DNA from: Orientallactaga sibirica
Lineage: Eukaryota > Chordata > Mammalia > Rodentia > Dipodidae
Reading direction: 5' to 3'
Assembly: GCA_036365145.1 (NCBI GenBank)
Contig: JAEOAD010000240.1
Location: forward strand, 744,001-808,000
Length of the DNA: 64,000 bases
Each line of letters starts with the position of its first letter. Position 1 is the stretch's first letter. Below are positions 31,370-42,649 of the stretch, piece after piece. Position numbers and translations under genes: made by a program. The notes under the pieces are model-generated. The model worked only from the letters and a program-made list of their open reading frames with translations. It searched no databases and was not told the DNA's origin.

Positions 31370-33895
31370 AAGTCAAAGTAACATTTGTTTGTCCATTATA
31401 CAAGCCTGTATATTTTGGTTGGGGCATTGATATTGAGTTATTACTGAAAGGTGTGAATTTATTCTAACTATTCTTCTTGTTTTATAGTGCTTCCTATTTT
31501 TCCTTTACTCTCTTGTATTAAGTATTATTTGAGTATAGTTTATTTTTCTGGTTTCCTCATGTGTGTGTGTTTCTTTCTCTTCAGCATGAAGGAGCCCTTG
31601 AAGTATTTTCTGTAGAGCTGGTATAGTGGTCATGTATTCCATTAGCCTATTTTTGTTGTGGCATATTCTTATTTCTTCGTCTATTTGGATAGATAGCTTT
31701 GCTGGATAAAGTAATCTTGATTGATAGTTCTTATCTTTCAGAACTTGGAATACATCATTGCAAGCCCTTCTGGCTTTCATCAAGTTCATGTTGACTAATC
31801 TGTTGTTATCCTAATAAGCTCACCTTTATATGTGACCTGAATCATGCTTCTTTCTAATTGTTTTCAAAATATTTTCTTTGGTTTGTGTGTTTAGTAGTGT
31901 TGTTATAATATGGTGAGGAGAGGTTCTTTCCTGATTTTGTCTGTTGGTGTTTAAAGTCTTCTTGTATCTGTATTGGCATCTCTTTCCCTATTTGGGGGAA
32001 ATTTTCCTCTATGATTTTGTTGAAAATACCTACAATGCCTTTGGAGTGGAATTCTGTCCCATCTACTATACCCTTAATTCTTATGTTAGATTTCTTCATA
32101 GTGTCCAAATGTATTGAAATTCATTCTTCATATTACATTGTCTTTCTCTTTATTGGACTGCATTGGATTTTTTGTTTGTTTGTTTTTCAAAGTAGGGTTT
32201 CACTCTTGCTTAGGCTGACCTGGATCATGGAATTCACTATGTAGTCTCTGAGTGGCCTTGAACTCATGGTGATTCTCCTACCTCTGCCTCCCAAGTGCTG
32301 GGATTAAAAGTGTGTGCCACTACACCTGGCTTCTATTGAGCTTTTTATTTGACTTAATGTGTTTTTAATTTCTAGTATTTCAGGTTGGTTTTCCTTCAAT
32401 ATTCCTACTTCCTTACTCATGTCTTGTATTGACTTCCTTATTTCATGAAGTTGGTTTCCTGTGTTCTTCAGGAGTTTTCTTCTTTGATTCCTTTGATTTA
32501 TTCTTTGATTTCTTTGAACACAGTTATAATAATTCTTTTGAAATCACTGTCAGGTATTTCATCTAAATCAGTCTCACAGGATGTCATTTCTGATGGATTT
32601 ATAAGTTTTGGTGAAAATATATTGTCTGGGTTTATTTGTGTTTCTGGTATTTATAATGTAGAGATTTTTGCATCTTGAGTAAATTTGATGCTTTGGTTTT
32701 CTAATTACCTGCAGTATTCTTAGATGTGTAAATGAGATGTTATATATCTTTAGGATAGAAGGTCAAGGTGCCAGGTGTGGCTCTGATATTACTCCCGGAG
32801 TACCAGAAGAAGTGACCCTAGGTGTTTGGTTTGTCTGCTATTCAAGTACTCTAGTAGGCTGGGTGGAACAAAATACAGGTAAATTCTACAATTCAACTGA
32901 GCAATATACACACTCAAAACCAGCATGGAGTATTTGTGCAATAATGGGGATTAAAACAAACAGATAATCTACCAAAGTCAATGTCCCTAATGATGTGTAT
33001 TGCCCCACACCATTTATCTTGTCAACTGGGAGGCTGAGATTTCTGGCCTGTAATGGGTTCCAGGTCAGCCTGGGGCCAAGTGAGACCCTGTCCCCAAGAC
33101 TGACAGAATAAAAAGATAAAGGCACTGTAAATCAGCACACAACAAAAGACAACCCCAAAATACAACTTATCTAAGAATAGTAAATCCAACTAGCAATCAA
33201 TCTAACACAATCTGCCCTGACATGGAAGGTGTGATTAGCACTTCCAGTGCAGGTCTATATTCCAGAGTTTAGGGCAGGTATTGACCAGTGTAAGTAGGCC
33301 ATTACCTTTTGGAATGGCTTCTAGTCTAACCTATACTGAGTGCCTGCTTGTGTCCCTCTTTACTGTGCTGCAGGCTTGGCTAGGTTGCCTGGGTCGATGG
33401 ATCTACTGTTCTGATTGGCTGTCCTGGATGCTATGTGGCTGATCTTCCCTCTCCAGATCTCCAGTGGCTGTCAGCACTGGTGGTTGGAGGAAGGGAGGCT
33501 GTAGAGTGTGCCTGAAGTTGTACTGGAGCTAAGTAGCTTCCTCAGGAGCTGCTCAACTGGTCCCTGATTTCTTCTTTTTAAGGTTTTTGACTTTTCAAGG
33601 AGGCTGGTGTGAGTGGAGGGTCCCTTCACCATGGCTGTGCTCCTGCAGCTCAGGAAAGGGGGTGAGGAGTAGCTCTTCCCAGCAGACCAGGACTGCTAGG
33701 GCTGTGGTGGGAGCCAATTCTGGCTGTTTGTGTGGTTGGTAGGAGCTCTGGGTCTCTCCTGCTTCTCCACTGTTGTTGATAATTCCTTATATATCTTTGG
33801 TTAATGTATTGTGCTGTTTTTCTGCTTATTTCCCCACCCTAAGGCTGCTTAGGCATGACTACTATGCTGCCATCTTAACTGGAAGTCTAACACTT
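31370..33895 (-). pseudogene. L1 5' half: 5'UTR, ORF1 and start of ORF2
   Basis: On the minus strand it starts near 33895 (CTTCCAGTTAAGATGGCAGC, a YY1-like 5' end), followed by a GC-richer 5'UTR to about 32700. ORF1 follows: the NIRIKGIVDGTEFHSKGIVG region (RRM) and SRLLYPAKLSIQIDEEIRIC then LQKILQGLLHAEE (C-terminal domain). ORF2's first codons (INSHLSVIT) are near 31440. Frameshifts break it, and a B1 is inserted at 32168-32331. Confidence 0.82.
32168..32331 (-). mobile_element. B1 SINE inside L1 ORF1
   Basis: A reverse B1 with a tttgtttgtttgtttttc tail; ttctattgagctttttattt continues the L1 on its right. Confidence 0.92.
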
Positions 33896-33959
33896 ATTTT
33901 TCAAGTGTTTTCATAGCAAGTATACTTTTCAGACTGAGTTACAGATGCATATACAATGA

Positions 33960-34100
33960 GTTACAGTTAACATTTATTTTATGTCTGGAAATGCTCTACT
34001 TCTTCACATGAATTCTCTAGAATAGTTGCTTATAGTCCCATTTTAATATAAGTAAGTAGACATAGAGAAGTTAATTTGTCTTGGGCCAACATAGTTTATA
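33960..34100 (+). repeat. MIR-like ancient SINE
   Basis: The ggaaatgctctacttcttca, cccattttaatataagtaag and gagaagttaatttgtcttgg landmarks resemble a worn MIR. Confidence 0.5.
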
Positions 34101-34209
34101 GAAAAATTGGTGAAAAATAGTGCCCAGTACTGTAAAGAGTATGATGATGATGAACTAATCAAGAAGTTTCCAACAATAAGAAAAAGAAAGGAGCAGGGAG
34201 GGAAGCAGG

Positions 34210-34412
34210 CAGGGCTGTAAATGTAGCTTAGTCTGTAGAGTACTTGCCTAACATACAGGAAGCCCTGGATTCAAGCCTCAGCACCACATAAACAGGTATG
34301 ATGGCACATGCCTGTAATACTAGCACTTGCAAGATATTGGCAGAAGGATCAAAAGTTCAAAGTCATCCTTTGTTATAAAGTAAGTTCAAGACCAGTCAGA
34401 GATTTTAAAAGA
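34210..34412 (+). mobile_element. B4-like composite SINE
   Basis: An ID-like head (tgtagcttagtctgtagagt, cctcagcaccacataaacag) is fused to a B1-like half. Confidence 0.75.
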
Positions 34413-34497
34413 AGAATCTCTAAAATGTTTAATAAATTGTTTTTAAGAATAGTAAGAAAAACTACCAAATAGAAGTCCACTCAAAATAAAGGAAACT

Positions 34498-34692
34498 AGG
34501 CCTGGGAAGATGACTCAGATATCTCAGTGGTTAAAGGTGCTTGTTTGCAAAGCCTGCTTACCCAGCTTCAATCCCCAGTACCTACATAAAGCAAATGTAC
34601 AAAGTGGTGCATGAATCTGGAGTTTGTTTGCAGTGGTAAGAGGCCCTAGTACACCCATCCCCTGCCTCCATCTCAAATAAATACAGATTTAA
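34498..34692 (+). mobile_element. tRNA-derived SINE (short type)
   Basis: It begins aggcctgggaagatgactca and ends ctcaaataaatacagattta. About 200 bp from exon w10. Confidence 0.85.
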
Positions 34693-34893
34693 AAAGAAGA
34701 ACCAAACTACAAAAATCTCCATACTATATTGGAACTATATAATCAATTATGACCATCAAATATGGCTTTAAAAATGTTATAGCACAATCTTACCACAACA
34801 GTATTTCCCAACTCTCCTAAGGAAATAGAAACAGTATTACCATTCCTATTAACTAGCCCACTAGAATCACCAATCTTATTTTCAGTGTGTCAC

Positions 34894-35085
34894 CTTTTTC
34901 CCAGAAAGCCAAGGCTGTGTCTGTAGTACAAGAGAATTTTCCCCATTTAGTCTTGTACTTTCAACAGAGTAGAGTGTGGTCCAGTAGAGATAGCCACCTA
35001 TGGAATCCACTACCATGTCATTCACCAACAGCTTCACATGAGTCACAATATCTGTGTGTCCTGTCAACATAGACTGCCTCTGTAT
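34894..35085 (-). CDS. ROS1: ROS1 exon w10: propeller 2 blades
   Basis: 192 nt (64 codons, phase 0 at both ends); acceptor TTTTCTAG|ATACAG, donor AAAAAG|GTGACAC. It reads IQRQSMLTGHTDIVTHVKLL, VNDMVVDSIGGYLYWTTLYS and VLQTQPWLSGKK. GGYLYWTTL is a clear YWTD-like blade. It is very close to human ROS1. Confidence 0.96.
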
Positions 35086-35375
35086 CTAGAAAACATAACA
35101 GTATTGTCAGACAGTTATTTTCAAATGACATCATTATTTCAGAATGTTTCATTGCAATCACTAGTAAATTCATCATTCATTCATGTATTCTTCCAAAAAT
35201 GTCTTATTAGCACTCTGTGCTGGGTGGTGAGTGTGCTGAGCCTTGGAAATGTCACAACAAACAGACATGGAACTTACCCCTTTTCAAGCCTACAACTAAT
35301 GGAAGTAAATTTGTCGTGAGTTAAAATACTTGGTATTCCAAATCAAACATTCAATCAAAATATCTATAGATACAG

Positions 35376-35682
35376 CAGCCAGGGAGATTGTTCAGTCATA
35401 ATAAAGTACCTGCCACAGAAGCATAAGGACCTGAGTTCAGATTCCCAGAACAAATTTGAAAATCAGACATGACAGTGCATACCTGTAATCCTAGCACTGG
35501 GGTGTGAAAGACAGGAACATCCCCAGGGCTAGCTAGTCTAGCTGAATCAGTGTGTTTCCACTGCAGTGAAAGATGCTGTCTCAAAAAACAAGGTAGAGTA
35601 TGATTGAGGAAGACAATGTCAACCTCTAGCCTCCACATACTCACACAAACACAAGCACATGTATATACACACACACAAATAT
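35376..35682 (+). mobile_element. B3-like SINE
   Basis: It shows tgacagtgcatacctgtaat, tgtctcaaaaaacaaggtag and a CA-rich 3' end (acacacacaaatatac). Confidence 0.75.
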
Positions 35683-36120
35683 ACCCATGGATAAGAATGT
35701 ATTTGGTTGGGGGTACTGGGAATACAGCTCAGTGCTCACAAGTCAGCATGCACAAGATCCTATTCATCTCCATCTCCACTATACCTATTCTCAAAACACT
35801 GGTGGTGGTAGACAAATGAATGAATGAACAGCAAACACTCTCCTGGTTAGAAAAATGAAAAAATAATTTATTTGATTGTACTTTACAAAGAAATGTACTT
35901 GTCTTAATAACTGATGACCCCTCTTTGCTCCTCCCTATCACATATTTCCCTGATATTAAGTACTACATATATTAAGAAATTTCTATGGGTCAGGAACTGT
36001 ACCTTTTATCCTTATACCATTACCTCCCATGGGCTGGGGACATAGCTCAGTTTGTAGAGTTCTTGCCTATCATGTACAAAGGCCTGGCTTCAATCTCCGA
36101 CACCTAATTTTAAAGGGGGG

Positions 36121-36350
36121 GGGCTGGAGAGATGACTTAGTGGTTAAGCGCTTGCCTGTGAAGCCTAAGGACCATGGTTTGAGGCTCAATTCCCCAGGAC
36201 CCACATAAGCCAGATGCACAAGGGGGCACATGCATCTAAAGTTCGTTTGCAGTGTCTGGAGGCCCTGGTGTGCCGATTCTCTATCTGCCTCTTTCTCTCT
36301 CACTCTATCATGCTCATATAAATAAATAAAAATAAACAATGTGAAAAAAA
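36121..36350 (+). mobile_element. tRNA-derived SINE (short type)
   Basis: It begins ggggctggagagatgactta and is full length, with atataaataaataaaaataa at the tail. Confidence 0.92.
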
Positions 36351-36358
36351 ACGGACAT

Positions 36359-36668
36359 GGGGCTAGAGAATTAGTTCAGTTGATAAAAGTGCTTGCCTCA
36401 CAAACAAAAAGACCTCAGGTCTAGCCTAGTACTCATGTAAAATGTTGGGAATGGTGGTATGCATCTGTGAACCCAGCATAAGGGAAGCAGAGATGAATAG
36501 ATCCTTGGAGATCACTTATCAGCCAGTATAGCCTAATTAGTGAGCCCCAGAAAGTCCCTGTCTCAAAAAGAGGTAGATAGTGTACCTGAGGAATGACACC
36601 CAAGGTTGTCCTCCAGCATCCACAAGCACATTACACACACACACACACGTACACATATATAACACACA
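36359..36668 (+). mobile_element. B3-like SINE
   Basis: The head ggctagagaattagttcagt, middle ggtggtatgcatctgtgaac and CA-rich end resemble the copy at 35376. Confidence 0.72.
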
Positions 36669-36669
36669 C

Positions 36670-36803
36670 AAAACATGACTGTAATCCCAGTACTTGAAAG
36701 GTAGAGGCAGGAGGATCAGAAGTTCAAGGTCATCCTCAACTACATACCAAAACTGGAGGCCAGTCTAGGATATAGGAGATCCTCTCTCCAAAAAAACAAA
36801 TAA
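36670..36803 (+). mobile_element. B1-like SINE 3' part
   Basis: Contains tgtaatcccagtacttgaaa and ends aggagatcctctctccaaaa. Confidence 0.7.
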
Positions 36804-37505
36804 TAATAATACAAAATAGTTCCTATAATCCTCACATTAAACTTAAATGGACTTTCTCCTAGTTTTTCTCACAAATAAATTGAGTTTAATAAAATGGAAT
36901 AAATTGTCCTTGAGTTAAGTAATTTTATAAAAGACAAAGCAAATAAGTAAAACCAGTGTTTATTTCTATTCTTCTACTTTCCTCAAAATGAATTGTAAAC
37001 TAACCCACCTTAGGAAGCATTCTTTGATTAAGCCTACTCAATACCATTCCTCTTGTCTATCTTTGGCACCTATGAATTTCTACTGAACTGGGTCACCTTG
37101 TCTCTATATACATTTCTTTGCATGCTTCTCTTAGTATTTCATGTAAGTGGTGATGGCTACCTAACTCTGAATGTACTAACCTCACCCCCAAATTCTATAC
37201 AAGGGTGAAATCTATACAAGGGCAGAGACATGTTCATTGTTGACTTTATATTTTCTGCTATGCCTACTTGCAAGGTTCTCAGCACATTTGTCATAGATGT
37301 AATTGTTGATTAAATGGATAACAAACACATTCAGCACCATACACTTGGATCTGTAGGACCAGTGTTCTTGTCATTGGCCATCATCCTTTTCTTCAAAGTA
37401 TACCTTTGTGTGCAGGATGTCTTCACTTCACTGCAGTCCTACTTTCCTATACCTACTCTGTGTCACAAGAAGCTGACATCTATGGACCACATCAAAGGGG
37501 CTCTC
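36804..37505. other. Intron sequence, nothing recognised
   Basis: No exon or repeat that I can name. An open frame at 37314-37517 runs on into a SINE and has no coding character. Confidence 0.45.
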
Positions 37506-37705
37506 TTCATTGCTTAGTGACTAAGGTGCCTGCCTGTGAAAGCTAAGGACCCAGGTTCAATTTCCCAGTACCCACATAAGCCAGATGTACAAGGTGGTGT
37601 ATGCATTTGTGTTCATTTGAAATGGCTAGAGTCCCTGATGCACCCATTCTCTCTCTCCCCCCACTGCATATCTGTCAAATAAATAAACAAATAATTCTTA
37701 AAATT
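37506..37705 (+). mobile_element. tRNA-derived SINE (short type)
   Basis: The 5' head is altered (cattgcttagtgactaaggt). The middle and the tail (ctgtcaaataaataaacaaa) are typical. Confidence 0.85.
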
Positions 37706-38029
37706 GGGCTACTCTCAAGTTTTCTGCTCCCTGTGAGCTTCAGGCACTGAAACGATGAGTAGAAGGCAAAGGATGGAAAAGAGGAATTGGAGTACCTAAT
37801 CCTCCAGCTCACTCCTTTCCAGTTCTGATAATGGCTAGGTTTCTTTCTGAAGTCAAAGTTCATGTTGGCAACTCTACTACATCCCCTGCCCTCTCCAAGT
37901 TCTCCCTTTCTTCCTTCACACCATCATACACAACACAGGTGATTTGTCTTGCTGTGCCTGTTGGAGGATGCTTTATTAGGCTTTGTTCATTTTCCCTAGC
38001 CTGGTTCACAGCACTGGGAATAGACTCTT

Positions 38030-38105
38030 CAAGCTAGAGCTATAATTCAGTGGTAGAGCACTTGCTTAGCATATGTGTAGCACTAAATTAATTCCTAGCA
38101 TTACA
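38030..38105 (+). repeat. ID-like SINE
   Basis: The gagctataattcagtggtag and agcacttgcttagcatatgt landmarks, with a short A-rich end. Confidence 0.6.
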
Positions 38106-38274
38106 ACAAAACTATTTCTTCATTTAATTCCCTTTAATTGGCTTTTGGAGTCTTCCATCTTCCTGCCAGGAAATTGACCCTTAGATGAGCATTTTAATAA
38201 ATTTAAATACTAATGAAAGTGTATTACCAGGATACTCAATTGTGATATAGAAATTTCTTTACACATAAATGAAC

Positions 38275-38420
38275 TTTTTTGAGACAGGATCTAATGTAGC
38301 CCAAGATGGCCTCTTACTCAATATATGGCCAAAGACCACCCAATTTATGATGTTCTGGGGTTTGAACAAGGGATTAATGAATGCTAGGTAAGTACTCTAT
38401 CAACTGAGCTACACACAAAC
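38275..38420 (-). repeat. B4-like SINE
   Basis: Reverse order: gagacaggatctaatgtagc on the left and gtaagtactctatcaactga on the right. Confidence 0.6.
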
Positions 38421-38574
38421 GTACTTTAAAAATGAGTAGGTTAAGAGAAAAATACTACATGAATGGTGGCATAGATAGTACAACAGTGTGGGAAAAATCA
38501 TGAAAATGCCATGCAAGTCACAACAGTGGGGAGGCATTGTTTTTATAGAACCTGGATGTCAGGCTTTGACTTAC

Positions 38575-38753
38575 CATATATGTCTTCCCAGCCCAGTACA
38601 GAAAATGACCCAGCCATTCAAAAGCTAAAGCCCCTGCTCCTGAAATGTTGGGTATATTATAATTCGTTGAGATATCCATGCCATTCAGCAGTTGCACATA
38701 AACATCACCCTTCATGTCACTGTAGTATAGGCTGTTGTTATACCAATCCATAT
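38575..38753 (-). CDS. ROS1: ROS1 exon w9: propeller 2 blades
   Basis: 179 nt. The acceptor is GTTTTGAG|ATATGG, an uncommon GAG acceptor with a good pyrimidine tract; the donor is ATATATG|GTAAGTC. It reads MDWYNNSLYYSDMKGDVYVQ, LLNGMDISTNYNIPNISGAG and ALAFEWLGHFLYWAGKTYM. LYYSDMKGD and HFLYWAGK are YWTD-type blade motifs. It starts after one base of an Asp codon and ends on a codon boundary. Confidence 0.96.
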
Positions 38754-38844
38754 CTCAAAACAAAGACAAAAATACATTAGCAATTATTCAATGGAGTAGC
38801 CACTGGTAAATTGCTCTGGTAAATAAGCCCCCATCTGCACCCAT

Positions 38845-39030
38845 GTAAGTAACCCTAATTAAACTCAGTGGGTCACAAAAGAAGAAAGGCATAAAAGTAG
38901 GAAGGGAACTAATTAGAAAAAAGAAGGGATTTAGAAAGACTGGTAGTGGGATAAGAGAAGGTAATGGGGAATAAATATAATCAAAATATATTATATACAT
39001 TTTTGACATTATTAAAAAGAAAATAAAAAT
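38845..39030 (+). repeat. L1 3' end fragment
   Basis: The purine-rich stretch (aaaaaagaagggatttagaa) ending in cattattaaaaagaaaataa is like other L1 3' ends in the window. Confidence 0.5.
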
Positions 39031-39173
39031 TTTCAAAACTAGCAGTTCTTCATGTATACACATAAAGACCTGGAGAATTAATAAATCACACAGACAAATT
39101 AATATAGTTTTAAATTGCATTATTGATACAGTCACGAGTACTTCAAGGTCTGTCAAGAATATTTCAATGAGGG

Positions 39174-39395
39174 GGCTGGAGAGATGGCTCAGTGGTTAAA
39201 GGCATTTGCTAGCAAAGCATGATGGCCTGGATTAGATTCCCCAGTACCACCCATGTAAAGTAAATGTACAAAGTGGCACATGCACCTGAAGTTTAGTTAC
39301 AGTGGCAGGAAACTCTGGCACACTCATACTTTCTTTCTCTCTCTCCATTTCTCTCTCTTTGTCTCTCAATCTCTCAATGTAAAAAAATTATATTT
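39174..39395 (+). mobile_element. tRNA-derived SINE (short type)
   Basis: It begins ggggctggagagatggctca and has a long CT-rich tail without the aaataaataaa motif. Confidence 0.9.
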
Positions 39396-39717
39396 AAAGA
39401 AAGAATATTTCAATACGGTAAACCCAAAATCTTAACCCCTGGAATTGTGCAGAGTAACACACTGAGTATCCCTTGTCTGCCAAAACTTGTCCCAAGCACT
39501 TTGCTTATCTAACTTACTCCTATCAAAGAGATTATCATGTTCAAGATGGCAAACTTTACATTGGATTAGATTGTATATTCTGTCTGATTACCTCATAAAT
39601 GAGAAGACAGGGATTGAGGGTTCAAACTCCAAGCAGAATTTTATTAGTATTTTATTCTATTAGTGCCATACTACCTTCTAAGCCCATCTCTCTTGTTGAT
39701 CAGAAATGCTATTTTAT

Positions 39718-40300
39718 AGGCTGGAGAGATGGCCGAGTCAGTAAAGTACTTGCCTTAGAAGAATGGGGTCTTGGGGCTGGAGAGATGGCTTAGCAGTTAA
39801 GGCACCTGCCTGTCAAGCCTAAGAACGCCTGTTCAATTCTCCTGGTCCTCTGTTTAGCCAGATATAAAGTGACGCAAGGGCACAATGCCACACTTGCCCA
39901 CAAGGAGTTGCCCGCATCTAGAATTCATTCACAGCAACGGAGAAGCCACTGGGGTGCCCATTCTCTGTCTCTCTCTCTCTCAAAAAACTGGGGTGCTGAA
40001 TTAGGATCCCCAGCCTTCACATAAGAGTTTGGCATGTGAGTCTACAATCCCAATGCTTGGGAGGCAGACACAAGAGGATCCTGGGGCTTGCTGGCTAGCT
40101 AGCCTAGCCAAATTGGAGAGCTCCAGGTTCAGTGAGAGATGTTGTCTCAAAGAAAAAAAGATAAGGTGAAAAGCAATTGAGGAAGACATCCCAAGTCAGC
40201 GTCTGGTTTCCACACTCACGCACATACATATGTTCACACATACACACCTGCATCTATTCACATATGAGCATGGATAACACATGTATACTATACACATATA
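39718..40300 (+). mobile_element. B3-like SINE split by a long-type SINE
   Basis: The head is 39718-39773 (ggctggagagatggccgagt). The body and CA-rich tail are 39991-40300 (agttggcatgtg-like start, gcttgctggctagctagcct, aagcaattgaggaagacatc). A young SINE lies between. Confidence 0.78.
39774..39990 (+). mobile_element. tRNA-derived SINE (long type) nested in B3
   Basis: It begins ggggctggagagatggctta and carries the long-type block (cgcaagggcacaatgccaca), with a (CT)n then A-rich tail. Confidence 0.9.
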
Positions 40301-40856
40301 TACATGCTAAAAAGGAAACATTTATATTTTATGATCAAGCCAATAGTTAAAATAATTTATGCAATTGCAGAAGATACCATCTTCCAGCAAGATCATTGTT
40401 ATACCACCTTCAAATGAAGACTTTTCTTCTTCCAGGAAATATTGCTCACTCATTAATTAATGATCCTCTTTGTTAAGAAAATTTTTCTTACATCCTATTG
40501 AAACACTATCCAGCAGTTTCTTGCTGTAATCTTAAAGCAAAGTCATAGTAAATTATTTAAGATTGGCTATCTTACCAGAACAAGATAGGCTGGTACTGAG
40601 CCACAACACTGATAAAACATGTTTTCATTAACTCAAAGCCTTCCTGAAGTGAGTGTAAGTCAATAAATAAGCTCACATCTTGTGAATTAATAAATAGCAT
40701 TCCTACTTGAGAACTGACTATTTCTTAATAGTGTCACTGGTTGTATCTTTTCCTTTTACTATTGACCTAACAGCCAACATCTCACACTTTCCATTAACTG
40801 AGTAACTCAGGAGGGCATGAGTGGGAACCTGCACCTTGGTGAATGAGGGTGTCTAC
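40301..40856. other. Intron sequence, nothing recognised
   Basis: AT-rich intron flanking exon w8 on its 3' side. No named repeat. Confidence 0.5.
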
Positions 40857-40967
40857 CTGACACATTTCCTATGTCAGAGGACAGGAACTCTGCTGGGCCA
40901 AAGCTATCTAGTGGTTTACTCCAAAGGCCATCTTCTTTCACAGCCATGATTAATGGTGGCTCAGCAG
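40857..40967 (-). CDS. ROS1: ROS1 exon w8: linker between FN3-2 and propeller 2
   Basis: 111 nt; acceptor CTACTAAACAG|CTGCTG, donor GTGTCAG|GTAGAC. It reads AEPPLIMAVKEDGLWSKPLD then FGPAEFLSSDIGNVS. It corresponds to the human linker leading into the second propeller and contains the NVS glycosylation sequon. Phase 1 at both ends agrees with its neighbours. Confidence 0.94.
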
Positions 40968-41127
40968 CTGTTTAGTAGTAAAAGAAAAAAAAAAGTATCA
41001 CACAAAGTATACTGCTAAAGGTAAAATAATATCAACTTTTTGAAAAATACAGTGGAAGAATATGAGCAATTGCGTCTCTGCTGCATAGAATTATCTGCTG
41101 CACTGACTGTACTTTCTGATTTTTAAA

Positions 41128-41335
41128 AAATATTTTTATTTATTTATTTGCAAGGAAAGAGAGAGAATATGAATGTGTACAAATGAGTGCACCAGGACCT
41201 CTTGCCATTGCAAACAAACTCAAGATGCATGTGTTACTCTATGCATCTGGCTTTACATGAGTACTAGGGAATCAAACCTGGGCCAGCAGGCTTTTCAAGC
41301 AAGCACCTTTAACCACTGAGCCATCTTCCTCAGCC
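41128..41335 (-). mobile_element. tRNA-derived SINE (short type)
   Basis: Reverse element: tttatttatttatttgcaag on the left and actgagccatcttcctcagc on the right. Confidence 0.88.
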
Positions 41336-41344
41336 TCACTTTCT

Positions 41345-41455
41345 GGGTTTTTGTTTTGTTTTGCTTTTAGATAGTCTCACTCTGTAGTACATGCTGACTT
41401 TAAACATGTGGCAATATGCCTGAGCTTCCTGAGTCCTGATATTACCTACATGAGC
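41345..41455 (-). repeat. Degraded B1-like SINE
   Basis: The ttttgttttgttttgctttt tail and a worn reverse B1 body (gagcttcctgagtcctgata). Confidence 0.55.
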
Positions 41456-41825
41456 TAGCTGTAGTTTCTGACTTTTGCATAAATGTTTAAATGTTGAATT
41501 TGAACAGGGATGCCTCTATAAAGGTGTGTAAGTAGTCCATGATTGTGGTAGATTACATCACCAACAGTCTTACTACCACCACTCATGCTATGTTTACCAT
41601 GGTCCAATCTGAAGCACCTATCATCAAGGTGATAACAACTGTATAAATAATAATACAGTTATCCTTCCATTACTTCCGAGAGGATGAAATTCATTATAAT
41701 TTCTAAACCCTTAACTTCTCTGTCCAAGACCTCAAAGTTCTGGGATACTATGGCTTAATAATCTAAGAAGAAACTCACAAATAAAAAGAATAGCTTGTTT
41801 CCTCAAATGTCTTAAAATGAATTTA

Positions 41826-42062
41826 AGTGCTGGGGAAATGCTTCAGTGGTTAAAGTGGTTGCTTTCAACCCCTACTAACTTCCTAGGTTCAATTCTCTAG
41901 CACCCATGTAATGACAGTTATAAAAAGTAGTGCAAACATTTGGCATTTGTTTCCAGCATCAAGGACCCTGGTGTGAGCCCCCTTCCACAACACACACATG
42001 TGAAATGATTTATTTATCATTTATTTATTTATTTATTTATTTTATTATCATTTATTTATAAA
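41826..42062 (+). mobile_element. tRNA-derived SINE with (TTTA)n tail
   Basis: Its diverged body (gctggggaaatgcttcagtg, ttcaattctctagcacccat) is followed by a tttatttatttatttattta run at about 42008-42056. Confidence 0.8.
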
Positions 42063-42205
42063 TATTTAATTAAATCCCACTCTCAAGAGTCAACATACCC
42101 TCTTTCTTATTTCTTCATCACATTTGAATCAAGGAATGTTGAAGGACACTCAGGCTAAGTTTCTTATTGTTAGAATTATTTCCTAAATCCAGAACATTTT
42201 CTTAC

Positions 42206-42418
42206 CTGGACTCAAGGTAGTACCGATGGAAGGCTCTGACCAGGGACCTGGGCCTTTAGGAGAACTTGCTCTCACAGAAACCCTATATTTGGTAGTACTC
42301 CATAGGTCAGGTATATTCAACTTGGTACCACTTATGTTAGAGAAAACTTGAGTGATTTCAGGAATCTCTTGAGTGGATACTTTTACCTCGTAAGTCCAGT
42401 TCTGCCAGGCAGAAAGGC
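42206..42418 (-). CDS. ROS1: ROS1 exon w7: FN3-2
   Basis: 213 nt; acceptor AACTCTTTAG|GCCTTTC, donor AGTCCAG|GTAAGA. It reads LSAWQNWTYEVKVSTQEIPE, an NISG sequon, and TKYRVSVRASSPKGPGPWSE, the Tyr-corner and G-strand signature of FN3. In human ROS1, as I remember it, about 14 more residues stand between the end of w6 and this point. The matching DNA seems to remain just upstream of the acceptor (42419-42455) but is out of frame, so the exon starts later here. Confidence 0.93.
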
Positions 42419-42649
42419 CTAAAGAGTTAAACAATGTCATTGATCAGCAAGGACAAACCAAGAATCATCAAAACGTGATGAATAATCTATCAAAATGGAA
42501 GGATAATTAGTAGTTATGTTTGTCACCTCACTAACCAACAGGGACAATGTAATGATGAGGTTAGGATAGTTCCCATTCCTCCCACACCTCTTATTTGGCT
42601 CTGTTGAAGAAATTATGCCCAACAAGTAAGACTGTAATCATTTGGGTGG

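Noticed and set aside
37740..38037. Possible extra exon or gene (frame of 68 codons on the plus strand)
   Set aside because: No similarity to ROS1, no splice-site context, no domain; the sequence is ordinary intron.
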